64,000 nt of DNA from contig JAUCBJ010009051.1 of NCBI GenBank assembly GCA_032718475.1, positions 41,181 to 105,180 of the forward strand, written 5' to 3'. Each line of letters starts with the position of its first letter. Position 1 is the first letter of the stretch. Below, in pieces: positions 23,166 through 34,462 of this stretch. Source of the stretch: Nemertoderma westbladi (Eukaryota > Xenacoelomorpha > Nemertodermatida > Nemertodermatidae). A program made the translations under genes and the position numbers. A model generated the notes under the pieces. The model saw only the letters and a program-made list of their open reading frames with translations, was not told the origin of the DNA and did no database searches.

Positions 23166-24718
23166 TCTTACTCCCAGTGTACATTACTTTACTGCAGTGT
23201 ACTTTACTTTAAGGCAGTGTACTTTACTTTACTTCAGTGTACTTTACTTTACTGCAGTGTACTTTACTTTACTGCAGTGTACTTTACTTTACAGCAGTGT
23301 AATTTACTTTACTGCAGTGTACTTTACTTTACTGCAGTGTACTTTACTTTACTGCAGTGTACTTTACTTTACTGCAGTGTACTTTACTTTACTGCAGTGT
23401 ACTTTACTTTACTGCAGTGTACTTTACTTTACTGCAGTGTACTTTACTTTACAGCAGTGTACTTTACTTTACTGCAGTGTACTTTACTTTACTGCAGTGT
23501 ACTTTACTTTACAGCAGTGTACTTTACTTTACTACAGTGCACTTTACTTTACTGCAGTGTACTTTACTTTACTGCAGTGTACTTTACTTTACTGCAGTGT
23601 ACATTACTTTACTGCAGTGTACTTTACTTTACAGCAGTGTACTTTACTTTACTGCAGTGTACTTTACTTTACTGCAGTGTACTTTACTTTACAGCAGTGT
23701 ACTTTACTTTACTACAGTGCACTTTACTTTACTGCAGTGTACTTTACTTTACTGCAGTGTACTTTACTTTACTGCAGTGTACATTACTTTACTGCAGTGT
23801 ACTTTACTTTACAGCAGTGTACTTTACTTTACAGCAGTGTACTTTACTTTACTGCAGTGTACTTTACTTTACTACAGTGCACTTTACTTTACTGCAGTGT
23901 ACTTTACTTTACTGCAGTGTAGTTTACTTTACTGCAGTGTACTTTACTTTACTGCAGTGTACTTTACTTTACTGCAGTGTACTTTACTTTACTGCAGTGT
24001 ACTTTACTTTACTGCAGTGTACTTTACTTTACTGCAGTGTACTTTACTTTACTGCAGTGTACTTTACTTTACTGCAGTGTACTTTACTTTACTGCAGTGT
24101 ACTTTACTTTACTGCAGTGTACTTTACTTTACTGCAGTGTACTTTACTTTACTGCAGTGTACTTTACTTTACTGCAGTGTACTTTACTTTACTGCAGTGT
24201 ACTTTACTTTACTGCAGTGTACTTTACTTTACTGCAGTGTACTTTACTTTACTGCAGTGTACTTTACTTTACTGCAGTGTACTTTACTTTACTGCAGTGT
24301 ACTTTACTTTACTGCAGTGTACTTTACTTTACTGCAGTGTACTTTACCTTACTCCCAGTGTACATTACTTTACTGCAGTGTACTTTACTTTACTGCAGTG
24401 TATCTTTACCTTACTCCCAGTGTACATTACTTTACTGCAGTGTACTTTACTTTACTGCAGTGTACTTTACTTTACTTCAGTGTACTTTACTTTACTGCAG
24501 TGTACTTTACTTTACTGCAGTGTACTTTACTTTACAGCAGTGTACTTTACTTTACTGCAGTGTACTTTACTTTACTGCAGTGTACTTTACTTTACTGCAG
24601 TGTACTTTACTTTACTGCAGTGTACTTTACTTTACTGCAGTGTACTTTACTTTACTGCAGTGTACTTTACTTTACTGCAGTGTACTTTACTCTTACTCCG
24701 CAGTGTACTTTACTTTAC

Positions 24719-25060
24719 TGCGGTGTACTTTACTTTACTGCAGTGTACTTTACTTTACAGCAGTGTACTTTACTTTACTGCAGTGTACTTTACTTTACTT
24801 CAGTGTACTTTACTTTACAGCAGTGTACTTTACTTTACTGCAGTGTACTTTACTTTACAGCAGTGTACTTTACTTTACTGCAGTGCACTTTACTTTACAG
24901 CAGTGTACTTTACTTTACTGCAGTGTACTTTACCTTACTCCCAGTGTACATTACTTTACTGCAGTGTACTTTACTTTACTGCAGTGTATTTTACCTTACT
25001 CCCAGTGTACATTACTTTACTGCAGTGTACTTTACTTTACTGCAGTGTACTTTACTTTAC
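24719..25060. repeat. Higher-order block in satellite B, copy 1
   Basis: The order of variants (CGGTG, ACAGCAG, TTCAG, CAGTGCAC, two CTTACTCCCAG units and a GTATTTTACC unit) recurs at 25904-26245 at offset 1185, and in part at 25261-25602 at offset 542. Confidence 0.8.
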
Positions 25061-25903
25061 TGCAGTGCACTTTACTTTACTGCAGTGTACTTTACTTTAC
25101 AGCAGTGTACTTTACTTTACAGCAGTGTACTTTACTTTACAGCAGTGTACTTTACTTTACTGCAGTGTACTTTACTTTACTGCAGTGTACTTTACTTTAC
25201 TGCAGTGTACTTTACTTTACTGCAGTGTACTTTACTTTACTGCAGTGTACTTTACTTTACTGCAGTGTACTTTACTTTACTGCAGTGTACTTTACTTTAC
25301 AGCAGTGTACTTTACTTTACTGCAGTGTACTTTACTTTACTTCAGTGTACTTTACTTTACAGCAGTGTACTTTACTTTACTGCAGTGTACTTTACTTTAC
25401 AGCAGTGTACTTTACTTTACTGCAGTGCACTTTACTTTACAGCAGTGTACTTTACTTTACTGCAGTGTACTTTACCTTACTCCCAGTGTACATTACTTTA
25501 CTGCAGTGTACTTTACTTTACTGCAGTGTATTTTACCTTACTCCCAGTGTACATTACTTTACTGCAGTGTACTTTACTTTACTGCAGTGTACTTTACTTT
25601 ACTTCAGTGTACTTTACTTTACTGCAGTGTACTTTACTTTACTGCAGTGTACTTTACTTTACTGCAGTGCACTTTACTTTACTGCAGTGTACTTTACTTT
25701 ACTGCAGTGTACTTTACTTTACTGCAGTGTACTCTACTTTACTTCAGTGTACTTTACTTTACTGCAGTGTACTTTACTTTACTGCAGTGTACTTTACTTT
25801 ACTGCAGTGTACTTTACTTTACTGCAGTGTACATTACCTTACTGCAGTGTACATTACTTTACTGCAGTGTACTTTACCTTACTCCCAGTGTACATTACTT
25901 TAC

Positions 25904-26245
25904 TGCGGTGTACTTTACTTTACTGCAGTGTACTTTACTTTACAGCAGTGTACTTTACTTTACTGCAGTGTACTTTACTTTACTTCAGTGTACTTTACTT
26001 TACAGCAGTGTACTTTACTTTACTGCAGTGTACTTTACTTTACAGCAGTGTACTTTACTTTACTGCAGTGCACTTTACTTTACAGCAGTGTACTTTACTT
26101 TACTGCAGTGTACTTTACCTTACTCCCAGTGTACATTACTTTACTGCAGTGTACTTTACTTTACTGCAGTGTATTTTACCTTACTCCCAGTGTACATTAC
26201 TTTACTGCAGTGTACTTTACTTTACTGCAGTGTACTTTACTTTAC
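25904..26245. repeat. Higher-order block in satellite B, copy at offset 1185
   Basis: The variant order is the same as in 24719-25060. The GCAGTGTATTTTACC marker is at 24981, 25523 and 26166, giving steps of 542 and 643 bases. Confidence 0.8.
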
Positions 26246-27640
26246 TGCAGTGCACTTTACTTTACTGCAGTGTACTTTACTTTACAGCAGTGTACTTTAC
26301 TTTACAGCAGTGTACTTTACTTTACAGCAGTGTACTTTACTTTACAGCAGTGTACTTTACTTTACTGCAGTGTACTTTACTTTACTGCAGTGTACTTTAC
26401 TTTACTGCAGTGTACTTTACTTTACTGCAGTGTACTTTACTTTACTGCAGTGTACTTTACTTTACTGCAGTGTACTTTACTTTACAGCAGTGTACTTTAC
26501 TTTACTGCAGTGTACTTTACTTTACTGCAGTGTACTTTACTTTACTGCAGTGTACTTTACTTTACTGCAGTGTACTTTACTTTACTGCAGTGTACTTTAC
26601 TTTACTGCAGTGTACTTTACTTTACTGCAGTGTACTTTACTTTACAGCAGTGTACTTTACTTTACAGCAGTGTACTTTACTTTACTGCAGTGTACTTTAC
26701 TTTACTGCAGTGTACTTTACTTTACTGCAGTGTACTTTACCTTACTGCAGTGTACTTTACTTTACTGCAGTGTACATTACTTTACTGCGGTGTACTTTAC
26801 TTTACTGCAGTGTACTTTACTTTACAGCAGTGTACTTTACTTTACTGCAGTGTACTTTACTTTACTGCAGTGCACTTTACTTTACTTCAGTGCACTTTAC
26901 TTTACTGCAGTGTACTTTACTTTACTGCAGTGTACTTTACTTTACTGCAGTGTACTTTACTTTACTTCAGTGTACTTTACTTTACAGCAGTGTACTTTAC
27001 TTTACTGCAGTGCACTTTACTTTACTTCAGTGCACTTTACTTTACAGCAGTGTACTTTACTTTACTGCAGTGTACTTTACTTTACTGCAGTGTACTTTAC
27101 TTTACTGCAGTGTACTTTACTTTACTGCAGTGTACTTTACTTTACTGCAGTGTACTTTACTTTACAGCAGTGTACTTTACTTTACTGCAGTGTACTTTAC
27201 TTTACAGCAGTATACTTTACTTTACTGCAGTGTACTTTACTTTACTGCAGTGTACTTTACTTTACTGCAGTGTACTTTACTTTACTGCAGTGTACTTTAC
27301 TTTACTACAGTGTACTTTACTTTACAGCAGTGTACTTTACTTTACAGCAGTGTACTTTACTTTACTGCAGTGTACTTTACTTTACTGCAGTGTACTTTAC
27401 TTTACTGCAGTGTACTTTACTTTACAGCAGTGTACTTTACTTTACTTCAGTGTACTTTACTTTACTGCAGTGTACTTTACTTTACTGCAGTGTACTTTAC
27501 CTTACTGCTGTGTACTTTACTTTACTGCAGTGTACTTTACTTTACTGCAGTGTACTTTACTTTACTGCAGTGTACTCTACTTGACTTCAGTGTACTTTAC
27601 TTTACTGCAGTGTACATTACTTTACTGCAGTGTACTTTAC

Positions 27641-28419
27641 CTTACTCCCAGTGTACTTTACTTTGCTGCAGTGTACTTTACTTTACTGCAGTGTACTTTA
27701 CTTTACTTCAGTGTACTTTACTTTACTTCAGTGTACTTTACTTTACTGCAGTGTACTTTACTTTACTTCAGTGTACTTTACCTTACTGCAGTGTACATTA
27801 CTTTACTGCAGTGTACTTTACCTTACTCCCAGTGTACATTACTTTACTGCGGTGTACTTTACTTTACTGCAGTGTACTTTACTTTACAGCAGTGTACTTT
27901 ACTTTACTGCAGTGTACTTTACTTTACTTCAGTGTACTTTACCTTACTGCAGTGTACATTACTTTACTGCAGTGTACTTTACCTTACTCCCAGTGTACAT
28001 TACTTTACTGCGGTGTACTTTACTTTACTTCAGTGCACTTTACTTTACTGCAGTGTACTTTACTTTACTGCAGTGTACTTTACTTTACTGCAGTGTACTT
28101 TACCTTACTCCCAGTGTACTTTACTTTGCTGCAGTGTACTTTACTTTACTGCAGTGTACTTTACTTTACTTCAGTGTACTTTACTTTACTTCAGTGTACT
28201 TTACTTTACTGCAGTGTACTTTACTTTACTTCAGTGTACTTTACCTTACTGCAGTGTACATTACTTTACTGCAGTGTACTTTACCTTACTCCCAGTGTAC
28301 ATTACTTTACTGCGGTGTACTTTACTTTACTGCAGTGTACTTTACTTTACAGCAGTGTACTTTACTTTACTGCAGTGTACTTTACTTTACTTCAGTGTAC
28401 TTTACCTTACTGCAGTGTA
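27641..28419. repeat. 463-bp higher-order tandem repeat in satellite B, running into the gap
   Basis: The rare CTTTGCTGCAG variant occurs at 27661 and 28124, and the unit order that follows is identical up to 28419, where the N gap begins. The sequence after the gap resumes where the first copy predicts. Confidence 0.8.
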
Positions 28420-28519
28420 NNNNNNNNNNNNNNNNNNNNNNNNNNNNNNNNNNNNNNNNNNNNNNNNNNNNNNNNNNNNNNNNNNNNNNNNNNNNNNNNN
28501 NNNNNNNNNNNNNNNNNNN
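28420..28519. other. Assembly gap of 100 N
   Basis: Exactly 100 N bases. Comparison with the 463-bp upstream copy shows that the bases on each side would join with only one base missing. The size is therefore a placeholder, and the true array length is unknown. Confidence 0.97.
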
Positions 28520-29691
28520 ATTACTTTACTGCAGTGTACTTTACCTTACTCCCAGTGTACATTACTTTACTGCGGTGTACTTTACTTTACTTCAGTGCAC
28601 TTTACTTTACTGCAGTGTACTTTACTTTACTGCAGTGTACTTTACTTTACTGCAGTGTACTTTACCTTACTCCCAGTGTACATTACTTTACTGCGGTGTA
28701 CTTTACTTTACTTCAGTGCACTTTACTTTACTGCAGTGTACTTTACTTTACTGCAGTGTACTTTACCTTACTGCAGTGTACTTTACCTTACTGCAGTGTA
28801 CTTTACTTTACTGCAGTGTACTTTACTTTACTGCAGTGTACTTTACTTTACTTCAGTGTACTTTACCTTACTGCAGTGTACATTACTTTACTGCAGTGTA
28901 CTTTACCTTACTCCCAGTGTACATTACTTTACTGCGGTGTACTTTACTTTACTTCAGTGCACTTTACTTTACTGCAGTGTACTTTACTTTACTGCAGTGT
29001 ACTTTACTTTACTGCAGTGTACTTTACTTTACTGCAGTGTACTTTACCTTACTGCAGTGTACTTTACCTTACTGCAGTGTACTTTACTTTACTGCAGTGT
29101 ACTTTACTTTACTGCAGTGTACTTTACTTTACTGCAGTGCACTTTACTTTACTGCAGTGTACTTTACTTTACTGCAGCGTACTTTACTTTACTGCAGTGT
29201 ACTTTACTTTACTGCAGTGTACTTTACTTTACTGCAGTGTACTTTACCTTACTGCAGTGTACTTTACTTTACTGCAGTGTACTTTACTTTACAGCAGTGT
29301 ACTTTACTTTACTGCAGTGTACTTTACTTTACTTCAGTGTACTTTACTTTACTTCAGTGTACTTTACTTTACTGCAGTGTACTTTACTTTACTGCAGTGT
29401 ACTTTACTTTACAGCAGTGTACTTTACTTTACTGCAGTGTACTTTACTTTACTGCAGTGTACTTTACTTTACTGCAGTGTACTTTACATTACTGCAGTGT
29501 ACTTTACTTTACAGCAGTGTACTTTACTTTACTGCAGTGTACTTTACTTTACTGCAGTGTACTTTACTTTACTGCAGTGCACTTTACTTTACTTCAGTGC
29601 ACTTTACTTTACTGCAGTGTACTTTACTTTACTGCAGTGTACTTTACTTTACTGCAGTGTACTTTACTTTACTGCAGTGTACTTTACTTAC

Positions 29692-29802
29692 CTTTAGCAA
29701 CTCGTGTAAATAAAATCGAATGTCAAAGTCTGAAAGTGTCTGATAAAGTTGCTTGAAATCGTTGTTATTTACGTTTTCGAAAATTAACGCCGGTGTCCTC
29801 GA
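29692..29802 (-). CDS. CSNK2A1: Casein kinase 2 alpha, exon for residues about 106-142
   Basis: This 111-bp exon encodes 37 residues: [20 protein letters not shown], then [17 protein letters not shown]. It is the CK2alpha hinge and alphaD region; FENVNN corresponds to the FEHVNN hinge, with His changed to Asn, and DFKQLYQTL is diagnostic. The acceptor is ATATCCTTTTAG before 29802 and the donor is a perfect GTAAGT after 29692, both phase 0. The exon is boxed in by two satellites: its donor runs straight into satellite B, and its acceptor lies about 50 bases from the inverted start of satellite C. The frame is intact. Confidence 0.95.
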
Positions 29803-29855
29803 CTAAAAGGATATTAAATAATTAAAAAACTAAAAATATGAAGTTATAAATAAAT

Positions 29856-29919
29856 TTAAAGATCCAGTGGTGAGTAGACCTAATGTTATCATTATGTCTA
29901 CTCACCGCTGGATCTTTAA
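29856..29919. repeat. Head-to-head inverted satellite C units (hairpin)
   Basis: One partial satellite C unit at 29856-29883 lies in the opposite orientation to the rest of the array. With 29892-29919 it forms an inverted repeat of 28-base arms with two mismatches and an 8-base loop. It marks the left edge of the array, about 50 bases upstream (sense strand) of the acceptor of the 29692-29802 exon. Confidence 0.85.
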
Positions 29920-32900
29920 CAACAGCCTGTAACTGTATAACATTAGGTCTCCTCTACTCACCGCTGGATCTTTAACAACAGCCTGTAACTGTATAACATT
30001 AGGTCTCCTCTACTCACCGCTGGATCTTTAACAACAGCCTGTAACTGTATAACATTAGGTCTACTCACCAGTGGATCTTTAACAACAGCCTGTAACTGTA
30101 TAACATTAGGTCTCCTCTACTCACCACTGGATCTTTAACAACAGCCTGTAACTGTATAACATTAGGTCTACTCACCACTGGATCTTTAACAACAGCCTGT
30201 AACTGTATAACATTAGGTCTCCTCTACTCACCACTGGATCTTTAACAACAGCCTGTAACTGTATAACATTAGGTCTCCTCTACTCACCGCTGGATCTTTA
30301 ACAACAGCCTGTAACTATATAACATTAGGTCTACTCACCAGTGGATCTTTAACAACAGCCTGTAACTGTATAACATTAGGTATCCTCTACTCACCACTGG
30401 ATCTTTAACAACAGCCTGTAACTGTATAACATTAGGTCTACTCACCACTGGATCTTTAACAACAGCCTGTAACTGTATAACATTAGGTCTACTCACCACT
30501 GGATCTTGAACAACAGCCTGTAACTGTATAACATTAGGTCTACTCACCACTGGATCTTTAACAACAGCCTGTAACTGTATAACATTAGGTCTGCTCACCA
30601 CTGGATCTTTAACAACAGCCTGTAACTGTATAACATTAGGTCTACTCACCACTGGATCTTTAACAACAGCCTGTAACTGTATACCATTAGGTCTACTCAC
30701 CACTGGATCTTTAACAACAGCCTGTAACTGTATAACATTAGGTATCCTCTACTCACCACTGGATCTTTAACAACAGCCTGTAACTGTATAACATTAGGTC
30801 TAGTCTACTCACCACTGGATCTTTAACAACAGCCTGTAACTGTATAACATTAGGTCTCCTCTACTCACCACTGGATCTTTAACAACAGCCTGTAACTGTA
30901 TAACATTAGGTCTCCTCTACTCACCACTGGATCTTTAACAACAGCCTGTAACTGTATAACATTAGGTCTCCTCTACTCACCACTGGATCTTTAACAACAG
31001 CCCGTAACTGTATAACATTAGGTCTAGTCTACTCACCACTGGATCTTTAACAACAGCCTGTAACTGTATAACATTAGGTCTAGTCTACTCACCACTGGAT
31101 CTTTAACAACAGCCTGTAACTGTATAACATTAGGTCTCCTCTACTCACCACTGGATCTTTAACAACAGCCTGTAACTGTATAACATTAGGTATACGCTAC
31201 TCACCACTGGATCTTTAACAACAGCCTGTAACTGTATAACATTAGGTCTACTCACCACTGGATCTTTAACAACAGCCTGTAACTGTATACCATTAGGTCT
31301 ACTCACCACTGGATCTTTAACAACAGCCTGTAACTGTATAACATTAGGTCTCCTCTACTCACCAGTGGATCTTTAACAACAGCCTGTAATGGTATAACAT
31401 TAGGTCTAGTCTACTCACCACTGGATCTTTAACAACAGCCTGTAACTGTATAACATTAGGTCTAGTCTACTCACCACTGGATCTTTAACAACAGCCTGTA
31501 ACTGTATAACATTAGGTCTCCTCTACTCACCACTGAATCTTTAACAACAGCCTGTAACTGTATAACATTAGGTCTCCTCTACTCACCACTGGATCTTTAA
31601 CTACAGCCTGTAACTGTATAACATTAGGTCTCCTCTACTCACCACTGGATCTTTAACTACAGCCTGTAACTGTATAACATTAGGTCTCCTCTACTCCCCA
31701 CTGGATCTTTAACAACAGCCTGTAACTGTATAACATTAGGTCTACTCACCACTGGATCTCCAACAACAGCCTGTAACTGTATAACAATAGGTATACTCAC
31801 CACTGGATCTTTAACAACAGCCTGTAACTGTATAACAATAGGTCTACTCACCACTGGATCTTTAACAACAGCCTGTAACTGTATAACATTAGGTCTCCTC
31901 TACTCCCCACTGGATCTTTAACAACAGCCTGTAACTGTATAACATTAGGTCTACTCACCACTGGATCTCCAACAACAGCCTGTAACTGTATAACAATAGG
32001 TATACTCACCACTGGATCTTTAACAACAGCCTGTAACTGTATAACATTAGGTCTACTCACCACTGGATCTTTAACAACAGCCTGTAACTGTATAACATTA
32101 GGTCTCCTCTACTCACCACTGGATCTTTAACAACAGCCTGTAACTGTATAACATTAGGTCTCCTCTACTCACCACTGGATCTTTAACAACAGCCTGTAAC
32201 TGTATACCATTAGGTCTACTCTACTCACCACTGGATCTTTAACAACAGCCTGTAACTGTATAACATTAGGTCTCCTCTACTCACCACTGGATCTTTAACA
32301 ACAGCCTGTAACTGTATAACATTAGGTTACTCACCACTGGATCTTTAACAACAGCCTGTAACTGTATAACATTAGGTCTCCTCTACTCACCACTGGATCT
32401 TTAACAACAGCCTGTAACTGTATAACATTAGGTCTACTCACCACTGGATCTTTAACAACAGCCTGTAACTGTATAACATTAGGTCTACTCACCACTGGAT
32501 CTTTAACAACAGCCTGTAACTGTATAACATTAGGTCTCCTCTACTCACCACTGGATCTTTAACAACAGCCTGTAACTGTATAACATTAGGTCTCCTCTAC
32601 TCACCACTGGATCTTTAACAACAGCCTGTAACTGTATAACATTAGGTCTCCTCTACTCACCACTGGATCTTTAACAACAGCCTGTAACTGTATAACATTA
32701 GGTCTACTCACCACTGGATCTTTAACAACAGCCTGTAACTGTATAACATTAGGTCTCCTCTACTCACCACTGGATCTTTAACAACAGCCTGTAACTGTAT
32801 AACATTAGGTCTACTCACCACTGGATCTTTAACAACAGCCTGTAACTGTATAACATTAGGTCTACTCACCACTGGATCTTTAACAACAGCCTGTAACTGT

Positions 32901-33761
32901 ATAACATTAGGTCTCCTCTACTCACCACTGGATCTTTAACAACAGCCTGTAACTGTATAACATTAGGTCTACTCACCACTGGATCTTTAACAACAGCCTG
33001 TAACTGTATAACATTAGGTCTACTCACCACTGGATCTTTAACAACAGCCTGTAACTGTATAACATTAGGTCTACTCACCACTGGATCTTTAACAACAGCC
33101 TGTAACTGTATAACATTAGGTATAGTCTACTCACCACTGGATCTTTAACAACAGCCTGTGACTGTATAACATTAGGTCTAGTCTACTCACCACTGGATCT
33201 TTAACAACAGCCTGTGACTGTATAACATTAGGTCTAGTCTACTCCCCACTGGATCTTTAACAACAGCCTGTAACTGTATGACATTAGGTCTCCTCTACTC
33301 ACCACTGGATCTTTAACAACAGCCTGTAACTGTATAACATTAGGTCTACTCACTACTGGATCTTTAACAACAGCCTGTAACTGTATAACATTAGGTCTCC
33401 TCTACTCACCACTGGATCTTTAACAACAGCCTGTAACTGTATAACATTAGGTCTACTCACCACTGGATCTTTAACAACAGCCTGTAACTGTATAACATTA
33501 GGTCTACTCACCACTGGATCTTTAACAACAGCCTGTGACTGTATAACATTAGGTCTAGTCTACTCACCACTGGATCTTTAACAACAGCCTGTGACTGTAT
33601 AACATTAGGTCTAGTCTACTCCCCACTGGATCTTTAACAACAGCCTGTAACTGTATAACATTAGGTCTCCTCTACTCACCACTGGATCTTTAACAACAGC
33701 CTGTAACTGTATAACATTAGGTCTACTCACCACTGGATCTTTAACAACAGCCTGTAACTGT
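29892..33761. repeat. Satellite C, exon- and splice-donor-derived 51/56-bp array, left block
   Basis: About 72 units of 51 or 56 bp. On the minus strand each unit reads as the last 14 codons of the CK2alpha exon at 36698-36799 ([14 protein letters not shown]), followed by GTGAGTAGA (51-bp form) or by 14 intron-like bases (56-bp forms ending GGAGA or CTAGA). The 51-bp form keeps the reading frame, giving a 17-residue repeat that contains [12 protein letters not shown]. The 56-bp forms break it. Open frames such as 30335-30703 are runs of 51-bp units, not separate genes. Confidence 0.95.
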
Positions 33762-33814
33762 CCTGTAACGCCCTCGCGTCAGCAGATGATAGTGGCAATG
33801 GTGGAATTGGTCTA

Positions 33815-34462
33815 TTGATGAATCCAACTGCACATGCAGCATTGGACAAAATAGACCAAATCTCTAACCGCATCATCCGTTGCCACTTCTCATGTTCTGG
33901 AAGACTGGCTAAGAAGTTTCCTAAGGTGGTTCTGATTGTGTGCTACTCTCCAACTAGTGTTGCCCCTGTAGAGGAGGTGGAAAATTTCTACCACAATCTA
34001 CAAGCAGCAACTGATGGAGTGGATCAGCATGCATTCTTAACATTCCTGGGAGACTTTAATGCAAGTCTGCATCAATCACCTACATCGCCCTGGGCCTATA
34101 GCAATAGTGTTAACCGAAATTCTGTCCATCTTCAGGATTTTATCTCTGGAAATGGATTGTTTTCGGCTGGAACCCAGTTCAAGAAGCGAACTGGAAAGCT
34201 ATGGACTCATAGTGGACCCAGTGGTCACAAGTCCCAGATAGACCATATTCTGTTTCGTAGGAAATACAGGAGCTCTATACAAGACTGTAATGCATTTACA
34301 CTTCGACCCTTCTCCAGTGATCACCGCCTTATTGTGGCCAAGGTAAGACTTAGTCTGCGTGCTAGCAGAACAACGAAATCTGCCTTGCCACGGCATGACT
34401 GGTCCTCTCTGTTGGTCCTCTCTGCTTACTGGGCGGAAAAGCCAACCAACCACCAAGGTTAA
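33815..34462 (+). pseudogene. RTE-like LINE endonuclease, N-terminally truncated
   Basis: The frame is open further upstream to the insertion edge. It encodes most of an apurinic-type endonuclease: VVLIVCYSPTS (beta-strand and YSPT motif), FLGDFNASL (catalytic GDFN), SQIDHILFR (DHI) and FSSDHRLIVAKV (catalytic SDH). The last 20 or so residues after HDWSSLL are read out of frame, because part of the linker to the reverse transcriptase is deleted. A 10-base direct repeat, GGTCCTCTCT, at 34401 and 34414 marks that junction. Confidence 0.85.

Larger units (their letters stand above)
23166..29685. repeat. Satellite B, 20-bp tandem array, right block, abutting a splice donor
   Basis: About 325 copies of ACTGCAGTGTACTTTACTTT with scattered variants (ACAGCAG, TTCAG, CAGTGCAC and the longer ACCTTACTCCCAGTG form). 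On the sense strand of the kinase gene the unit reads GTAAAGTAAAGTACACTGCA. The array begins directly at the GTAAGT donor of the exon at 29692, and the first 19 intron bases, GTAAGTAAAGTACACTGCA, are the unit less one A. The frames of up to 2118 residues across the array are artefacts. The array contains a 100-N gap and higher-order duplications. Confidence 0.97.

Noticed and set aside
23217-29713. Plus-strand open frames of 708 to 2118 codons rich in [20 protein letters not shown]
   Set aside because: They are translations of a 20-bp satellite with no stop in three frames; one runs through the N gap. There is no codon bias, domain or start context, and the same repeat continues outside the frames.
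30335-33081. Minus-strand frames of 65 to 122 codons with [13 protein letters not shown] repeats as separate genes
   Set aside because: They are runs of in-frame satellite C units derived from the CK2alpha exon, not independent coding genes.
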